Assembly: GCA_963734125.1 (NCBI GenBank)
Contig: CAVTGB010000004.1
Coordinates: forward strand, 62,001-126,000
DNA: 64,000 nt
Source of the DNA: DATARH01 sp963734125
GTDB taxonomy: Bacteria > Pseudomonadota > Alphaproteobacteria > ATCC43930 > CGMCC-115725
Direction of reading: 5' to 3'
Below, piece by piece: positions 8,593 to 16,465 of the stretch; the stretch's first letter is position 1, and every line of letters begins with the position of its first letter. The translations under genes and the position numbers were made by a program. The notes under the pieces were generated by a model. The model saw only the letters and a program-made list of their open reading frames with translations. It did not search any database and had not been told where the DNA came from.

Positions 8593-9708
8593 CTACACCG
8601 CCTTTTCCAGTTCGCGCAGGATCGTGTCTCCCATGATTCGGGTCGAGACCGGGGCGGTATCGGGCTGCACGATGTCGGCGGTGCGCACCCCGGCGGCGAG
8701 CGCGCGGCGCACCGCGTCTTCGACGAGGCTCGCTTCCTCGGCGAGGTCGAACGAATAGCGCAGCATCATCGCGAACGAGAGGATCGAGGCGAGCGGGTTG
8801 GCAACGCCTTTGCCGGCGATGTCGGGGGCGCTGCCATGGACCGGCTCGTAGAGCGCCTTGCGACGTCCAGTGGCGTCGGCCGCGCCCAATGAGGCAGATG
8901 GCAGCATCCCGAGGGAACCGGTCAGCATCGCCGCGCAATCCGACAGGATGTCGCCGAACAGATTGCTGGTGACGATCACGTCGAACTGCTTGGGGTTGCG
9001 CACCAGCTGCATCGCGCAATTATCGGCATACATAAAGGAGAGTTCGACCTGCGGGTAGTCGGCGTGGACGCGCCGCGCGACCTCGCGCCACAAGATGCCC
9101 GACTCCATGACGTTGGCCTTGTCGACCTCGGTGAGGCGGCGTTGGCGCTTGCATGCCAGGTCGAAGCCGGCGCGCACCACGCGCTCGATCTCGGCTTCGG
9201 AGTAGACTTCGGTATTGATGCCGCGGCGGGTGCCGTCGGGCATTCTCTCGATCCCGCGCGGCTCGCCGAAATAGATGCCGCCGGTCAATTCGCGCACGAT
9301 CATCAGATCGAGACCGGCGACGAGGTCCCGCTTCAGGGCAGACGCATCGGCCAGCGCTTCGAACACCACGGCGGGGCGGAGATTGGCGAACAGATCCATC
9401 TCCTTGCGCAGCCTGAGGAGGCCCCGCTCCGGCTGCAACTCGAACGGCAAACTCTCCCATTTCGGGCCACCAACCGAGCCGAACAGCACTGCATCCGCGG
9501 CCAGCGCCTCGGCCATCGTCGCGTCGGTCAGCGGCACACCCGAGGCATCGTAGGCGCTGCCGCCGACGAGACCCTCCCTGACGTCGAAGCTGACGATGTG
9601 GCGGCGGTCGAAGAATTCGACGATCCGCATCACCTCGCGCATGATTTCTGGCCCGATGCCGTCACCGGGCAGGACCAAGACTTTGCGGTTGGAACGGCTA
9701 TCGCTCAT
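8593..9708 (-). CDS. leuB: 3-isopropylmalate dehydrogenase LeuB
   Basis: The 371-residue enzyme oxidises and decarboxylates 3-isopropylmalate to 2-oxoisocaproate with NAD, the third step of leucine synthesis. It begins with VLVLPGDGIGPEIM, has the substrate Arg-rich segment (RPAVVFEAL, LMIVRELTGGIYFG) and the NAD/metal region with DNCAMQLV, NLFGDILSD and the adenine-site HGSAPDIAGKGVANP. The length is normal for the family. It closes the minus-strand leuC-leuD-(NIPSNAP)-leuB run and ends eight bases from the dehydrogenase gene facing it. Confidence 0.97.
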   Translation of the reverse strand: MSDSRSNRKVLVLPGDGIGPEIMREVMRIVEFFDRRHIVSFDVREGLVGGSAYDASGVPLTDATMAEALAADAVLFGSVGGPKWESLPFELQPERGLLRLRKEMDLFANLRPAVVFEALADASALKRDLVAGLDLMIVRELTGGIYFGEPRGIERMPDGTRRGINTEVYSEAEIERVVRAGFDLACKRQRRLTEVDKANVMESGILWREVARRVHADYPQVELSFMYADNCAMQLVRNPKQFDVIVTSNLFGDILSDCAAMLTGSLGMLPSASLGAADATGRRKALYEPVHGSAPDIAGKGVANPLASILSFAMMLRYSFDLAEEASLVEDAVRRALAAGVRTADIVQPDTAPVSTRIMGDTILRELEKAV

Positions 9709-9765
9709 CCGTTTCTCGCCTCATCGATCGCCATGGCTGGGCGTGACCGCGCGCCGGAATAGAAG

Positions 9766-10092
9766 CTAGGGATGCGGACCCCAGGGCGCAGCTTGCAGCA
9801 GTTTTACCTCTTGCGTCGTCACCAGCGGGCGGAATCTCACGGCGAAGCCCTCGACGAAATCCTTGTTTGTAAACACCGCCGCCCAATGTGCCCGGCGATC
9901 GGAGTTGTCGTCGAATTTCCACAAATGGACGAGCTGATTGATCGTCCCCGTGTCGGCCTGGAAATAGCCGATCAGCTTCTTGTCCTGGCCGCCCTTTTGC
10001 AGCGCCGGAAAGCCGAGCTCCTGGTAGAGCTTTACCGCCTCCGCCATGGCCCCGACCCGCAATGTGTAGGTTCGCATCTCATAGAGAGCCAT
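9766..10092 (-). CDS. NIPSNAP family protein
   Basis: This 108-residue protein starts MALYEMRTYTLRVG and ends with the pattern of the NIPSNAP domain, a ferredoxin-like fold of the dimeric alpha/beta-barrel group; WKFDDNSDRRAHWAAVF matches the usual core. NIPSNAP proteins have no assigned reaction in bacteria. A strong AAGGAGG site lies seven bases before the ATG at 10092. It sits inside the leucine operon between leuD and leuB, so it is probably cotranscribed with them; a role in leucine synthesis does not follow from this. Confidence 0.88.
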   Translation of the reverse strand: MALYEMRTYTLRVGAMAEAVKLYQELGFPALQKGGQDKKLIGYFQADTGTINQLVHLWKFDDNSDRRAHWAAVFTNKDFVEGFAVRFRPLVTTQEVKLLQAAPWGPHP

Positions 10093-10147
10093 CGAGATTC
10101 CTCCTTCAGTCGCGGCACCTGACGAGGCGTGCGCAGCCGCCCGCGGT

Positions 10148-10777
10148 TTATGCGCTCTTCTGGGTCATGCCGAAGAGCCACGGCCGGGTGCGCCGCGCCT
10201 CGGTTTCATAGGTGGCGATCTCGGCGCCCTTCTGTTCGGTGAGGCCGATGTCGTCGAGGCCGTTCAGCATGCAGTGTTTGCGGAAGGGGTCGATGTCGAA
10301 ATGCACAACGCCGCCGTCGGGGCGCGAGATCGTCTGCTTTTCGAGATCGATCGTGAGGACCGCGTTGGCGCCCTTCTTGGCGTCTTCCATCAGCTGGTCG
10401 ACCACCTCCTGCGGCAGCGCGATCGGGAGGAGGCCGTTTTTGAAGCAGTTGTTGTAGAAGATGTCGGCAAAGGAGGGCGCGATGACGCAGGTGATGCCGA
10501 AATCGGTCAAGGCCCACGGCGCGTGCTCGCGGCTAGACCCGCAGCCGAAATTGTCGCCGGCAACGATGATCCGGGCCTTGCGGTAGGGACCCTGGTTCAA
10601 CACGAAATCGGGGTTTTCCGAGCCGTCCGGCCGGAAGCGGATCTCCTGAAACAGCCATTTGGCGAGCCCGGTGCGCCGGATCGTCTTCAGAAACACCGCC
10701 GGGAAGATCTTGTCGGTGTCGATATTGATCATCGGCAGCGGCGCCGCGACCCCGGTCAAGGTGGTGAATTTGTCCAT
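10148..10777 (-). CDS. leuD: 3-isopropylmalate dehydratase small subunit LeuD
   Basis: The 209-residue protein is the swivel-domain subunit that works with LeuC to isomerise 2- to 3-isopropylmalate. The start at 10777 (MDKFTTLTGVAAPLPMINIDTDKIFP) gives the normal family N-terminus; an in-frame extension to 10819 would only translate a palindromic repeat. The motif GDNFGCGSSREHAPWAL is intact, as is the region around FADIFYNNCFKNGLLP. It is separated from leuC by about 100 bases that hold an inverted repeat. Confidence 0.96.
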   Translation of the reverse strand: MDKFTTLTGVAAPLPMINIDTDKIFPAVFLKTIRRTGLAKWLFQEIRFRPDGSENPDFVLNQGPYRKARIIVAGDNFGCGSSREHAPWALTDFGITCVIAPSFADIFYNNCFKNGLLPIALPQEVVDQLMEDAKKGANAVLTIDLEKQTISRPDGGVVHFDIDPFRKHCMLNGLDDIGLTEQKGAEIATYETEARRTRPWLFGMTQKSA

Positions 10778-10793
10778 CTCTGCCCTCTTGCAC

Positions 10794-10872
10794 AGATCCC
10801 TGCGGAGGCAGGGACCCATTTTCCTATTTCACGAACGAGTTGAACGATGGATCCCTGCCTCCGCAGGGATCT
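10794..10872. repeat. Inverted repeat, GATCCCTGC(C/G)GAGG type
   Basis: Two copies of a short palindromic unit face each other between leuC and leuD: GATCCCTGCGGAGGCAGGGA near 10796-10815 and GATCCCTGCCTCCGCAGGGA near 10850-10869. Each unit folds on itself and the two can pair with each other. This is the arrangement of bacterial REP/BIME-type intergenic repeats; within the operon it could act as a transcript processing or stability element (inference). Confidence 0.75.
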
Positions 10873-10881
10873 CCCGTCTGC

Positions 10882-12288
10882 TCAGCCGAACTCGCGCACG
10901 TCGGCGAGGTGGCCGGTGACAGCGGCGGCGGCGGCCATCGCGGGGCCGACCAGGTGGGTTTTGGCACCGGGGCCCTGGCGGCCCTCGAAATTGCGGTTCG
11001 AGGTCGAGGCGATGCGCTCGCCGTTTTCGGCCCGGTCGTTGTTCATCGACATGCAGTTGGAGCAGCCGGGCTCGCGCCATTCGAAGCCGGCTTCGAGGAA
11101 GATCCGGTCGAGGCCTTCTGCTTCGGCCTGGTGCTTGACGAGGCCGGAGCCGGGGACGACCAATGCCCGCACGCCCTCGGCGACGTGGCGCCCGCGGGCG
11201 ATCGCGGCGGCGGCGCGCAGGTCCTCGATCCGGCTGTTGGTGCAGGAGCCGATGAACACCCGCTGCACCGGGATCTCGGTGAGCAGCGTCTTGGGCTTCA
11301 GATGCATGTATTCGAGGGCGCGCTCGATCGCGGCGCGCTTCTGCGGGTCGGCGATCTCGGCAGGGTCGGGGACCCGGCCGGTGATCGGCGCGGTCTGCTC
11401 GGGGTTGGTCCCCCAGGTGACGTGCGGCGCGATGTCCGCGGCGTCGAGCGAAGCCTTCTTGTCGAAATGGGCGCCGGGATCGGAGGGGAGGGTGCGCCAA
11501 TAGGCCAGCGCCTGTTCCCACTGCGCGCCCTTCGGCGCATAGGGCCGGCCCTTGACATAGGCGAAGGTGGTTTCGTCCGGGGCGACGAGGCCGGCGCGGG
11601 CGCCTGCTTCGACCGTCATGTTGCACACCGTCATGCGGCCTTCCATCGAGAGCGCGCGGATCGTCGAGCCGGCATATTCGATGACATGACCGGTGCCGCC
11701 CGCGGTGCCGATCTTGCCGATGATCGCGAGGATCACATCCTTGGCGCTGACCCCGGCGCCGAGGGTGCCGTTGACTTCGACCAGCATGTTTTTGGCATGG
11801 CGCTGGCTTAACGTCTGGGTCGCCAGCACATGCTCGACTTCGGAAGTGCCGATGCCGAAGGCGAGCGCCCCCAAGGCGCCATGCGTCGCGGTGTGGCTGT
11901 CGCCGCAGACGATCGTCATCCCCGGTTGCGAGAGGCCCTGCTCGGGGCCGATGATGTGGACGATCCCCTGGTTGATACTGAGGATCGGGAAATAGGGCAC
12001 CCCGAAATCGCGGACATTCTGCTCGAGCGTATCGACCTGGAGCCTGGATTCCGGCTCGTCGATCCCGGCCTGGCGATTGCTCGTCGGAATGTTGTGGTCG
12101 CACACCGCCATCGTCGCGTCGGGCCGGCGCACCTTGCGGCCGGCAAGGCGCAGGCCCTCGAAGGCCTGCGGCGTCGTCACCTCGTGGATCAGATGCAGGT
12201 CGATATACAGGAGATAGGTGCCTTCGCCCTGCGGGGCGATGACATGACTGTCCCAGATCTTGTCGAACAGGGTGCGCGGCGCTGCCAT
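10882..12288 (-). CDS. leuC: 3-isopropylmalate dehydratase large subunit LeuC
   Basis: The 468-residue aconitase-family protein carries the 4Fe-4S cluster of isopropylmalate isomerase. The start MAAPRTLFDKIWDSHVI is typical; VCGDSHTATHGALGALAFGIGTSEVEHVLATQ is present, and the cluster cysteines are seen in FIGSCTNSRIEDLRAAA and WREPGCSNCMSMN. GGAGAG precedes the ATG at 12288. It is the first leucine gene downstream of rplS on the minus strand, with a REP-type repeat in the gap. Confidence 0.97.
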   Translation of the reverse strand: MAAPRTLFDKIWDSHVIAPQGEGTYLLYIDLHLIHEVTTPQAFEGLRLAGRKVRRPDATMAVCDHNIPTSNRQAGIDEPESRLQVDTLEQNVRDFGVPYFPILSINQGIVHIIGPEQGLSQPGMTIVCGDSHTATHGALGALAFGIGTSEVEHVLATQTLSQRHAKNMLVEVNGTLGAGVSAKDVILAIIGKIGTAGGTGHVIEYAGSTIRALSMEGRMTVCNMTVEAGARAGLVAPDETTFAYVKGRPYAPKGAQWEQALAYWRTLPSDPGAHFDKKASLDAADIAPHVTWGTNPEQTAPITGRVPDPAEIADPQKRAAIERALEYMHLKPKTLLTEIPVQRVFIGSCTNSRIEDLRAAAAIARGRHVAEGVRALVVPGSGLVKHQAEAEGLDRIFLEAGFEWREPGCSNCMSMNNDRAENGERIASTSNRNFEGRQGPGAKTHLVGPAMAAAAAVTGHLADVREFG

Positions 12289-12325
12289 GCGTGCTCTCCA
12301 GTGGACGGGAAGTCCGTCCTATTGC

Positions 12326-12400
12326 GGAGGGTTTCGCTGCTCTCAACCCACCCTACACGCGCATTTCGTAGGATTGTTGAGCATTGCGAAACCCCTCCTA
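12326..12400. repeat. Inverted repeat, GTAGGATGGGTTGAGC family
   Basis: Two imperfect arms face each other between rplS and leuC: GGAGGGTTTCGCTGCTCTCA from 12326 and its counterpart ending near 12400 (TTGAGCATTGCGAAACCCCT). The same consensus (GGATGGGTTGAGCATCGCGA) returns at 16.27-16.44 kb, so this is a dispersed family. The repeat touches the rplS stop and could serve as a processing or termination structure between the ribosomal and leucine genes. Confidence 0.7.
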
Positions 12401-12805
12401 TGCTTCGCTCTCGGCCGCGGCCTGGGCGCGTTCGCGGCGGGTGTCTTCGCGGCCGCGCTCGGCGATACGCGCCGATTTCCCGCGCAAGCCGCGCAGGAAA
12501 TATAGCTTGGCGCGCCGCACGTCGCCGCGGCGCACGACCTCGATCGCGGTGATCCGCGGCGAGTGCAGCGGAAAGACCCGCTCCACCCCTTCGCCATAGG
12601 AGATTTTGCGCAGCGTGAAGTTCGAGTTGATCCCGGCATTCTTGCGGGCGATGCAGACGCCCTCGAAGGCCTGGATGCGCTCGCGCTCGCCTTCGACGAC
12701 GCGCAGGCTGACCTTGACCGTGTCGCCTGGTTGGAAAGGCGGCACCGGCCGCGTCGCGATGAGCCTGGCGACCTGCTCGGCTTCGAGCTGTTGCAATATG
12801 TTCAT
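12398..12805 (-). CDS. rplS: 50S ribosomal protein L19
   Basis: The 135-residue protein is ribosomal protein L19, which contacts the 30S-50S interface. The start at 12805 (MNILQQLEAEQVARL) is fixed by an AGAGGAA site and by the ATGA overlap with the trmD stop. The conserved FQPGDTVKV, RIQAFEGVCIARK and SPRITAIEVVRRGDVRRAKLYFLR segments (cut here into parts of the L19 signature) are present. A charged tail rich in Arg and Ala extends past the core, as in other alphaproteobacteria. Confidence 0.97.
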   Translation of the reverse strand: MNILQQLEAEQVARLIATRPVPPFQPGDTVKVSLRVVEGERERIQAFEGVCIARKNAGINSNFTLRKISYGEGVERVFPLHSPRITAIEVVRRGDVRRAKLYFLRGLRGKSARIAERGREDTRRERAQAAAESEA

Positions 12806-13518
12806 CTCTGTTCCTCTTGCGGCGCCCGTTCCTGTCGGGCGAGGTAGCGCCGCCACAGATCGGGACGGCGCTCCCGGGTCAAACGCTCCGCTTCATGTCG
12901 CCGCCAGGCGCGGACCCGCTGGTGGTCGCCCGACGCCAGCACCTCCGGCACCGCGCGGCCCTGCCATAGAGCGGGCCTGGTATAATGCGGGTATTCGAGC
13001 AGCCCCTCGGCAAAACTTTCCTCCGTCAATGCCTCGGCCGAGCCAATGACGCCGGGCAAGAGCCGCACGCAGGCGTCGATCAGCGCAATCGCCGCCGGCT
13101 CGCCGCCCGACAGGACAAAATCGCCGAGGCTCAATTCCTCGACCGAGCGGGCTTCGAGCGCGCGCTCGTCCACCCCCTCGAAGCGTCCGCAGATGAGCCG
13201 CACCCCGGCGCCGGCCGCGAGTTCCCGCACCCGCCCTTGGCAAAGCGGCCGGCCGCGCGGCGACATCAGGATCAACGGCCCCGACCCGCCGGCGCCGGCG
13301 ATCGCGCTGTCGAGCACATCGGGCCGCATCACCATCCCCGGCCCGCCGCCAAACGGCGCATCGTCGACGGAACGGTGTTTATCGCGCGCGTAATCGCGGA
13401 TGTCCACCGTTTCGAGTTGCCAGATCCCGGCCTCCAGCGCCTTGCCCGCCAGCGAATAGGCGAGCGGGCCCGGGAGCATTTCCGGAAAGATCGTAAGGAC
13501 CGTGGCGCGCCAGCTCAT
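12802..13518 (-). CDS. trmD: tRNA (guanine37-N1)-methyltransferase TrmD
   Basis: TrmD methylates G37 next to the anticodon and prevents +1 slippage. The 238-residue protein begins with VLTIFPEMLPGPL, has DDAPFGGGPGMVM and the SPRG segment of the knotted SAM site, then LICGRFEGVDERA and the substrate loop with DFVLSGGEPAA. Its start overlaps the rimM stop (ATGA at 13518-13515) and its stop overlaps the rplS start, so translation of the three genes is probably coupled. Confidence 0.97.
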   Translation of the reverse strand: MSWRATVLTIFPEMLPGPLAYSLAGKALEAGIWQLETVDIRDYARDKHRSVDDAPFGGGPGMVMRPDVLDSAIAGAGGSGPLILMSPRGRPLCQGRVRELAAGAGVRLICGRFEGVDERALEARSVEELSLGDFVLSGGEPAAIALIDACVRLLPGVIGSAEALTEESFAEGLLEYPHYTRPALWQGRAVPEVLASGDHQRVRAWRRHEAERLTRERRPDLWRRYLARQERAPQEEQR

Positions 13519-14102
13519 GGGCGTTCTTCGACAATAGGGTCAATGAGCCCGGGGGGCGGATCGACCACCAGCATTCCGGCGCCGAGGTCGACAACCGGCA
13601 CCACAGCGCGGGTGAAGGGGACCATCGCCGGCGGGCCCTCGGAGCGCACGATCTCCAGCGTATCGCCGGCACCGAAATCATGGACCGCGCGGACATGGCC
13701 GAGCACCGTCCCGTCAAGGAGTGCGGCGGCGAGGCCGATCAGATCGGCGTGGTAATATTCATCGGCCGGCGGGGGCGGCAGCGCCGCGCGCGGCAAATAG
13801 AGCCGCAATCCGCGCAACGCCTCGGCGCTGGTACGGTCGGCGACCCCGCCAACGCGGCAGACGACGACGCCTTTGACGCTGCGCATCAGGCTCAAGGACC
13901 AGCGCCGCTCGCCCGTTTCGTCTTCGAGCGGGCCGTAGCGCGCAACGTCTTTGGGGTCGGCGGTGAAGCTCTTGACGCGCACGGCGCCGCGGACGCCATG
14001 TGCGGCGGTGATGATGCCGAGGCAGACGCGCTTTGCCGCGGGCGAGCCATCCGCTCCCGCGCCGCGGGAGAGGGGCTTATTGGCGGCGGGGGCGCTCTGC
14101 AT
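13515..14102 (-). CDS. rimM: 16S rRNA processing protein RimM
   Basis: RimM helps 30S maturation by binding S19 and the 16S head. The 195-residue protein has the usual N-terminal RimM barrel (CLGIITAAHGVRGAVRVKSF) and a C-terminal PRC barrel (YYHADLIGLAA and the following strands). It has a 25-residue hydrophilic extension before the domain. It lies 23 bases after rpsP and overlaps trmD by four bases in the normal rpsP-rimM-trmD-rplS order. Confidence 0.95.
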   Translation of the reverse strand: MQSAPAANKPLSRGAGADGSPAAKRVCLGIITAAHGVRGAVRVKSFTADPKDVARYGPLEDETGERRWSLSLMRSVKGVVVCRVGGVADRTSAEALRGLRLYLPRAALPPPPADEYYHADLIGLAAALLDGTVLGHVRAVHDFGAGDTLEIVRSEGPPAMVPFTRAVVPVVDLGAGMLVVDPPPGLIDPIVEERP

Positions 14103-14125
14103 AGGAGGGATGTCTGCAGATCGGT

Positions 14126-14479
14126 TTAGCCGCGGGCCGCGGCGGCGGCTTCTTCGGCAGCCTTGGCACGTTCCTGCGCCTTGGCTTTCGGCGTCGACTT
14201 GAACGGGGTTTCGCGCTGCGCCGGCTTCTCGATGAGGCCAGCGTCGCCCAGAAAACGCGCCACCCGCTCGGTCGGCTGGGCGCCGACCCCGAGCCAGTGC
14301 TTCAATCGCTCGTCCTTGAGCGTCACGCGGTCGGCATGGCCCTTGTCCAGCATCGGGTTGTAAGTGCCAAGCTTTTCGATGAACCGCCCGTCGCGCGGGC
14401 TGCGCGCGTCGGCGACGACGATTGCATAAAACGGCCGCTTCTTGGCGCCGCCGCGGGCGAGCCGGATCTTCAGAGACAT
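14126..14479 (-). CDS. rpsP: 30S ribosomal protein S16
   Basis: The 117-residue protein is S16: it starts MSLKIRLARGGAKKRPFYAI, continues with DARSPRDGRFIEKLGTYNP, and ends with an Ala/Lys-rich tail of about 35 residues beyond the bacterial core. An AAAGG-type ribosome site lies just before the ATG at 14479. It opens the ribosomal block; the 130 bases separating it from ffh hold a long inverted repeat. Confidence 0.96.
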   Translation of the reverse strand: MSLKIRLARGGAKKRPFYAIVVADARSPRDGRFIEKLGTYNPMLDKGHADRVTLKDERLKHWLGVGAQPTERVARFLGDAGLIEKPAQRETPFKSTPKAKAQERAKAAEEAAAAARG

Positions 14480-14502
14480 CGGTTACCTTTCAAAGGAATG
14501 TC

Positions 14503-14582
14503 GTCATCCCGGCGAAAGCCGGGATCCATCCGTCCGCGGCTCGAATGGGGCAGAAATGGGTCCCGGCTTTCGCCGGGATGAC
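14503..14582. repeat. REP-type inverted repeat, GTCATCCCGGCGAAAGCCGGG family
   Basis: Two arms face each other across about 30 bases: GTCATCCCGGCGAAAGCCGG at 14503-14522 and its reverse complement, CCGGCTTTCGCCGGGATGAC, ending at 14582. Each arm is itself a CCCGGC/GCCGGG hairpin. This is the common BIME-like form of high-GC proteobacteria. It lies between ffh and rpsP and may separate their transcripts. Confidence 0.85.
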
Positions 14583-14609
14583 ACTGAAGGAAAGGGTGCA
14601 TCGCAAAGG

Positions 14610-15992
14610 TCAATGCCGGAACCCGCCGCCGCCGGGTATCAGCGCCGACAGGCCATGCCGCATCAGGCCCTTTTGCCCGAGCTTTTTCATCTTTTTCATC
14701 ATCCCGGCCATGTCCTGATACTGCTTCAAGAGGCGGTTGACATCGGGGACCGTGGTGCCCGACCCGGCGGCGATGCGGCGCCGGCGCGAGCCATTGAGGA
14801 GCTTGGGGTTCTTGCGCTCGGATTTGGTCATCGAACCGATGATCGCCTCCTGGCGCTTGATGATGCCCTCGTCGATATTGGCGCCGGCCAGCTGTTTCTT
14901 GATCTTGCCCACCCCCGGCAGCATCCCGAGCATGCCCCCCATGCCGCCCATCCGGCGGATCTGGCGCAACTGCCCGGCGAGATCGTCGAGATCGAAATTG
15001 CCCTGTTGCAGCTTGGCGGCGAGCCGCTCTGCTTCGTCCTCGTCGGCGGTTTCGGCGGCCTTCTCGACCAGGCTGACGATGTCTCCCATGCCGAGGATGC
15101 GCCCGGCGATGCGCTCGGGGTGGAAGGGTTCGAGCGCCTCCAGCCTCTCGCCGGTGCCGAGGAGGACGATCGGCTTGCCGGTGATCGCGCGCATCGACAA
15201 GGCGGCGCCGCCGCGCGCGTCGCCGTCGACCCGCGTTAGGACAATCCCGGTGAGGCCGGCGCGCTCGGCGAAAGCCTTGGCGACAGTGACCGCGTCCTGC
15301 CCGGTCATCGCGTCGGCGACGAGGAGGGTCTGGTGCGGGGTGGCGGCCTCGCGCACCGCGGCGACTTCGAGCATCAGCTCTTCGTCGACATGGAGCCGGC
15401 CGGCGGTGTCGAGGAGGACGACATCATACCCTTCGGTGCGCCCCATTTGCAGCGCTCGCCTTGTGATCGCGACCGGGCCCTCGCCGGCGACGATCGGCAA
15501 AGTCGCGACGCCGCTCTGGCGGCCAAGCTGCGCCAGTTGCTCTTGTGCCGCGGGGCGCTGCACGTCGAGCCCGGCCATCAAGACTTTCTTGCGCTCGCGA
15601 TTTTTGAGGCGCAGTGCGATCTTGGCTGCGGTCGTCGTCTTGCCCGACCCTTGCAACCCCACCAGGAGGACCACGACCGGCGCCGGCGCGTTGAGGTCGA
15701 GCCCGTCTCCGGTGCCACGCGGCGCATTGCCGCCGAGGACATCGACGAGATGGTCGTGGACGATCTTGACGACCATCTGGCCCGGCGTCACCGAGCGCAC
15801 CACGTCTTGCCCGACCGCCTTCTCGCGCACCGTCGCGATGAAATCGCGCACCACGGGAAGCGCGACATCGGCTTCGAGGAGCGCGATGCGGATCTCGCGC
15901 ATCGCGGCGGCGACATCGTCTTCGCCCAGCGCGCCGCGCCCGCGCAGCCGGTCGAAGACTTCATTCAGGCGGTTGCCGAGGGTCTCGAACAT
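14610..15992 (-). CDS. ffh: Signal recognition particle protein Ffh
   Basis: Ffh is the SRP54 GTPase that, with 4.5S RNA, brings nascent membrane proteins to FtsY. The 460-residue protein has an N domain, a G domain with the P-loop GLQGSGKTTTAAKIA, DTAGRLH and TRVDGDARGGAALS, and a Met-rich M domain (MGGMGGMLGMLPGVGKIKKQ), ending in a glycine-rich tail. The length is typical for alphaproteobacteria. No strong ribosome site is visible before the ATG at 15992. Confidence 0.97.
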   Translation of the reverse strand: MFETLGNRLNEVFDRLRGRGALGEDDVAAAMREIRIALLEADVALPVVRDFIATVREKAVGQDVVRSVTPGQMVVKIVHDHLVDVLGGNAPRGTGDGLDLNAPAPVVVLLVGLQGSGKTTTAAKIALRLKNRERKKVLMAGLDVQRPAAQEQLAQLGRQSGVATLPIVAGEGPVAITRRALQMGRTEGYDVVLLDTAGRLHVDEELMLEVAAVREAATPHQTLLVADAMTGQDAVTVAKAFAERAGLTGIVLTRVDGDARGGAALSMRAITGKPIVLLGTGERLEALEPFHPERIAGRILGMGDIVSLVEKAAETADEDEAERLAAKLQQGNFDLDDLAGQLRQIRRMGGMGGMLGMLPGVGKIKKQLAGANIDEGIIKRQEAIIGSMTKSERKNPKLLNGSRRRRIAAGSGTTVPDVNRLLKQYQDMAGMMKKMKKLGQKGLMRHGLSALIPGGGGFRH

Positions 15993-16031
15993 CAGAGCGA
16001 AACCCGATCAGGTTGGTCACGGTAAAAGGTC

Positions 16032-16099
16032 GTCATCCCCGGGCTTGACCCGGGGATCTCGGTGTACCCGCGGATGGCCGGGTCAAGCCCGGCCATGAC
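16032..16099. repeat. REP-type inverted repeat, GTCATCCCCGGGCTTGACCC family
   Basis: The arms GTCATCCCCGGGCTTGACCC (from 16032) and GGGTCAAGCCCGGCCATGAC (ending 16099) face each other. The unit is related to, but distinct from, the one at 14.5 kb: its hairpin is built on CCGGG-CTTGA-CCCGG. It lies upstream of ffh. Confidence 0.85.
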
Positions 16100-16272
16100 G
16101 GATAAATTGGGCGATGTGATAATGCTCCATTCTCCCAATGCCCAACAGGCCGGCGCGCGAAACTCGTGGACCGGCCGGCTCCCGACATGGGGAGCGAATG
16201 AGCACGCTGCTACAGGCGGCGAACGGACGCTACAGATGGGCCCGGGAAGTGTCAATTCACGCGTGGGCGGTC

Positions 16273-16439
16273 GTAGGATGGGTTGAGCATCGCGAAACCC
16301 ATCATCGCTTAGCTAGTTAGTTCACAATGAGGCAGCGAGGCGGTAAGAGCGCTACGCTGCTAACCCTGAGTGCCTCACCGTCTCATTGTGGATTGCGATG
16401 GGTTTCTCCCGGCTGTTGCCGGGCTCACCCATCCTACGT
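16273..16439. repeat. Nested palindromic element, MITE-like, about 167 bases
   Basis: The outer arms are CGTAGGATGGGTTGAGCATC (from 16272) and a matching arm ending CTCACCCATCCTACG at 16438; next to them lie CGCGAAACCCATC and GCGATGGGTTT. Inside is a second inverted pair: CACAATGAGGCAGCGAGGCG (from 16323) against TGCCTCACCGTCTCATTGTG (ending 16390). No coding capacity is visible. The 473 bases between ffh and the MetE-like gene thus hold this element plus the REP pair at 16.03 kb and nothing else that I can recognise. Confidence 0.7.
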
Positions 16440-16465
16440 GCTGCACGCGGCTCCCGCGCAGACAT

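Noticed and set aside
14737..16098. Long plus-strand open frame opposite ffh
   Set aside because: High-GC antisense shadow; composition is Arg/Ser/Pro-rich without motifs, while Ffh is certain on the other strand.
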